Under the pieces are notes generated by a model, which did no database searches, had not been told where the DNA came from, and saw only the letters and a program-made list of their open reading frames with translations. This document shows, one piece after another, positions 62,712-64,000 of a DNA stretch of 64,000 nt. Position 1 is the first letter of the stretch; every line of letters starts with the position of its first letter. The translations under genes and the position numbers were made by a program. The DNA is from SAR324 cluster bacterium. Its GTDB lineage: Bacteria; SAR324; NAC60-12. The DNA is taken from contig JANQJU010000064.1 in NCBI GenBank assembly GCA_028281495.1, positions 248,001 to 312,000 of the forward strand. Reading direction: 5' to 3'.

Positions 62712-63125
62712 ATGACTAGCTTGATATTCGCAACGTTTTTTCGGGGCATAAATAGTTTTATTACAAAACTCGCGTTAGGACACGGCCACTCTGCGTATAT
62801 TGCATTGATAACAACCATCGTTTGGTTGGGATTTGTGGTGGTCTATGCCGCTATGCAATTGAAAGAGCATCCGTTTCAGATTGGACTGAATGGGTATCTT
62901 TTTGGAGGGTTGGCGGGCATCGCTGCTGGTGCATCCACGATTTACGGATATCAAGCGATGAAGGCGTTACCAATCACGATGGTATCTATTTTTCTAACGG
63001 CTTCGGTCGTTGTAACTGCCGTCTGTGCCTATTTTTTCCTAGGAGAACAGTTGAGTGTTCGGAAGCTGATTTCTGGTGCTGGAATAATAATCTGCGCCAT
63101 TATATTTATCACCACAGGAAAATGA
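62712..63125 (+). CDS. Half-size EamA-type (DMT) transporter
   Basis: 137 residues with four to five hydrophobic segments, a single EamA domain instead of the usual two. The middle GYLFGGLAGIAAGASTIYGYQAMK and end VSIFLTASVVVTAVCAYFFLGEQLSV match the EamA pattern of the DMT superfamily. Half-size members act as dimers. Ribosome site GAGGTGTT. It ends 7 bp before the CoA-transferase start, so the two are probably an operon. Substrate unknown. Confidence 0.8.
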   Translation: MTSLIFATFFRGINSFITKLALGHGHSAYIALITTIVWLGFVVVYAAMQLKEHPFQIGLNGYLFGGLAGIAAGASTIYGYQAMKALPITMVSIFLTASVVVTAVCAYFFLGEQLSVRKLISGAGIIICAIIFITTGK

Positions 63126-63132
63126 GGACCCA

Positions 63133-64000
63133 ATGAAGAAACCGCTAGAAGGAGTGCGCATCTTAGACTTGTCGAGGTTCATATCCGGCCCCTTTTGCAC
63201 CATGTTGCTCGCTGATTTTGGAGCGGATGTGATCAAAATAGAACCACCAAGCGGAGATCCTTTGAGAGGGATTGGGATCAAAGGAGATTTCCAGGAAAAC
63301 CCGATTCATGTTCAACTGAATCGGAATAAACGCAGCGTGGTGATCGATATGAAAACCACGGAAGGGTTATCAAATTTTATGGAATTGATTAAGGCAGCTG
63401 ACGTTCTAGTCGAAAATTTCCGACCAGGAGTCATGGAAAAAATGGGAATTGGCTACAATACGCTCAAGCGCATAAATCCTGAATTGATCTATGCTTCAAT
63501 AACAGGATTTGGTGAAAACGGCCCTTATCGAGACCGGCCTGCATTTGATTTTATCATTCAAGCGATGTCGGGGTTCATGAGTCTTAATGGCAGTGAAGAT
63601 ACGGGACCACTGAGAACAGGACCTCCGTTAAGTGACACCATTTCAGGGCTTTACACGGCCTTGGGAATCATGGTTGCGCTTCAGCAAAAAGCTCAAACCG
63701 GTAAAGGGGATAGAGTGGATGTGTCGCTGCTGGATTCAATGATGAGTATGTTCAGCTTTTCATCATCCGCATATTTTGCAACCGGCAAACAGCCATCACA
63801 GGTGGGAAATCAGCATTTGGTTGTAGCTCCGTATGGAGTTTATCAGGCATTCGATGGTCCTATTTGTATCGCCCCGAGTCATCCTAAAATGTGGGCGAAG
63901 CTTTGCGTGACCCTGGGGTTGGAAGAATTGATCAATGATGCCCGATTTCTCACAAACGAAGCCCGATTGAACAATCGCGAGGAGTTGAACCGAATTATCA
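63133..64000 (+). CDS. CaiB/BaiF family (class III) CoA-transferase, 5' part, cut by window edge
   Basis: About 289 residues from ATG 63133 run to the last base without a stop. The start KKPLEGVRILDLSRFISGPF and LLADFGADVIKIEPP are class III signatures; the active-site Asp is in RPAFDFIIQAMSG, followed by GLYTALGIMVALQQK. The family moves CoA between carboxylic acids (formyl, oxalyl, carnitinyl, benzylsuccinyl types). Substrate not decided. It follows the half-size EamA gene by 7 bp. Confidence 0.9.
   Translation, partial: MKKPLEGVRILDLSRFISGPFCTMLLADFGADVIKIEPPSGDPLRGIGIKGDFQENPIHVQLNRNKRSVVIDMKTTEGLSNFMELIKAADVLVENFRPGVMEKMGIGYNTLKRINPELIYASITGFGENGPYRDRPAFDFIIQAMSGFMSLNGSEDTGPLRTGPPLSDTISGLYTALGIMVALQQKAQTGKGDRVDVSLLDSMMSMFSFSSSAYFATGKQPSQVGNQHLVVAPYGVYQAFDGPICIAPSHPKMWAKLCVTLGLEELINDARFLTNEARLNNREELNRII

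Noticed and set aside
1..64000. CRISPR array, prophage or insertion sequence
   Set aside because: No spaced palindromic repeats, no transposase or integrase motifs and no phage structural genes were found; tandem repeats present are short and few.

Overview
The window looks like chromosomal DNA of a Proteobacterium, most likely a gammaproteobacterium. Evidence: arginine succinyltransferase pathway genes (astA, astB), a full-length GlnE next to a Tyr-adenylylated type I glutamine synthetase, a pteridine-reductase-type FolM beside FolB/FolX, NudK, a GcvA-like LysR regulator, a DUF1127 protein and GlxA-type AraC regulators. Base composition is moderate and the coding density is high, with tight overlaps on both strands. 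I see no phage, no transposase, no CRISPR array and no rRNA. The exact genus cannot be read from the sequence.

Layout. 1-2136: ilvB-ilvN (minus; ilvN runs off the left edge). 2573-8583: an OlsF-like acyltransferase fusion, a receiver-histidine kinase with a STAS protein and an alpha/beta hydrolase (minus), then a PilZ-degenerate receiver protein and a PrcB-like lipoprotein. 8570-13917: a dynamin-like GTPase, head to head with an unrecognised 585-residue protein that is followed by a radical SAM protein. 13900-19598: a GlxA-type regulator opposite an acetyl-CoA hydrolase/GNAT fusion, DUF1127, a GcvA-like regulator, and a TetR regulator sharing twin operator-like palindromes with a small membrane protein. 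19599-21903: the loosest stretch of the window, with a small lipoprotein, a 4 x 17 bp tandem repeat and a divergent glutamine-amidotransferase-like gene with a weak start. 21904-26267: folB/folX-folM, a small secreted protein, a lipoprotein overlapping an eight-fold zinc-ribbon repeat protein, and ftsX. 26399-26580: tRNA-His and tRNA-Arg. 26610-31064: an unrecognised 848-residue protein and a TPR protein, co-transcribed. 31293-38894: a GT-C glycosyltransferase, a PhyH-SDR-sugar binding protein-HAD cluster (minus) opposite a DeoR regulator, and nudK. 38870-41693: amrA-amrS and a STAS-TerB-like fusion. 41816-46397: glnA then glnE, with a clear terminator between and a multi-hairpin region upstream of glnA. 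46714-55932: an arginine/lysine catabolic operon (iadA-astA-M20 peptidase-kamA-astB) opposite a basic amino acid ABC importer operon. 56141-64000: an RND/MMPL exporter with an acidic repeat, a TerB-like membrane protein, small unknowns, an HxlR regulator with a membrane protein, GNAT, a half-size EamA transporter and the start of a CaiB/BaiF CoA-transferase.

How it fits together. Nitrogen metabolism dominates the right half: import of basic amino acids, arginine succinylation and dihydrolysis, lysine aminomutase, isoaspartyl peptide hydrolysis, glutamine synthesis and its covalent control. The left half is rich in signalling parts (REC-HK, STAS, PilZ-REC). The most unusual items are the hairpin-rich repeat upstream of glnA, the eight-fold zinc-ribbon protein, the STAS-TerB fusion, the divergent amidotransferase-like gene, the two pairs of large unknown proteins (GTPase/585 aa, 848 aa/TPR), and KamA plus an M20 peptidase embedded in an ast operon that lacks astC, astD and astE within the window.
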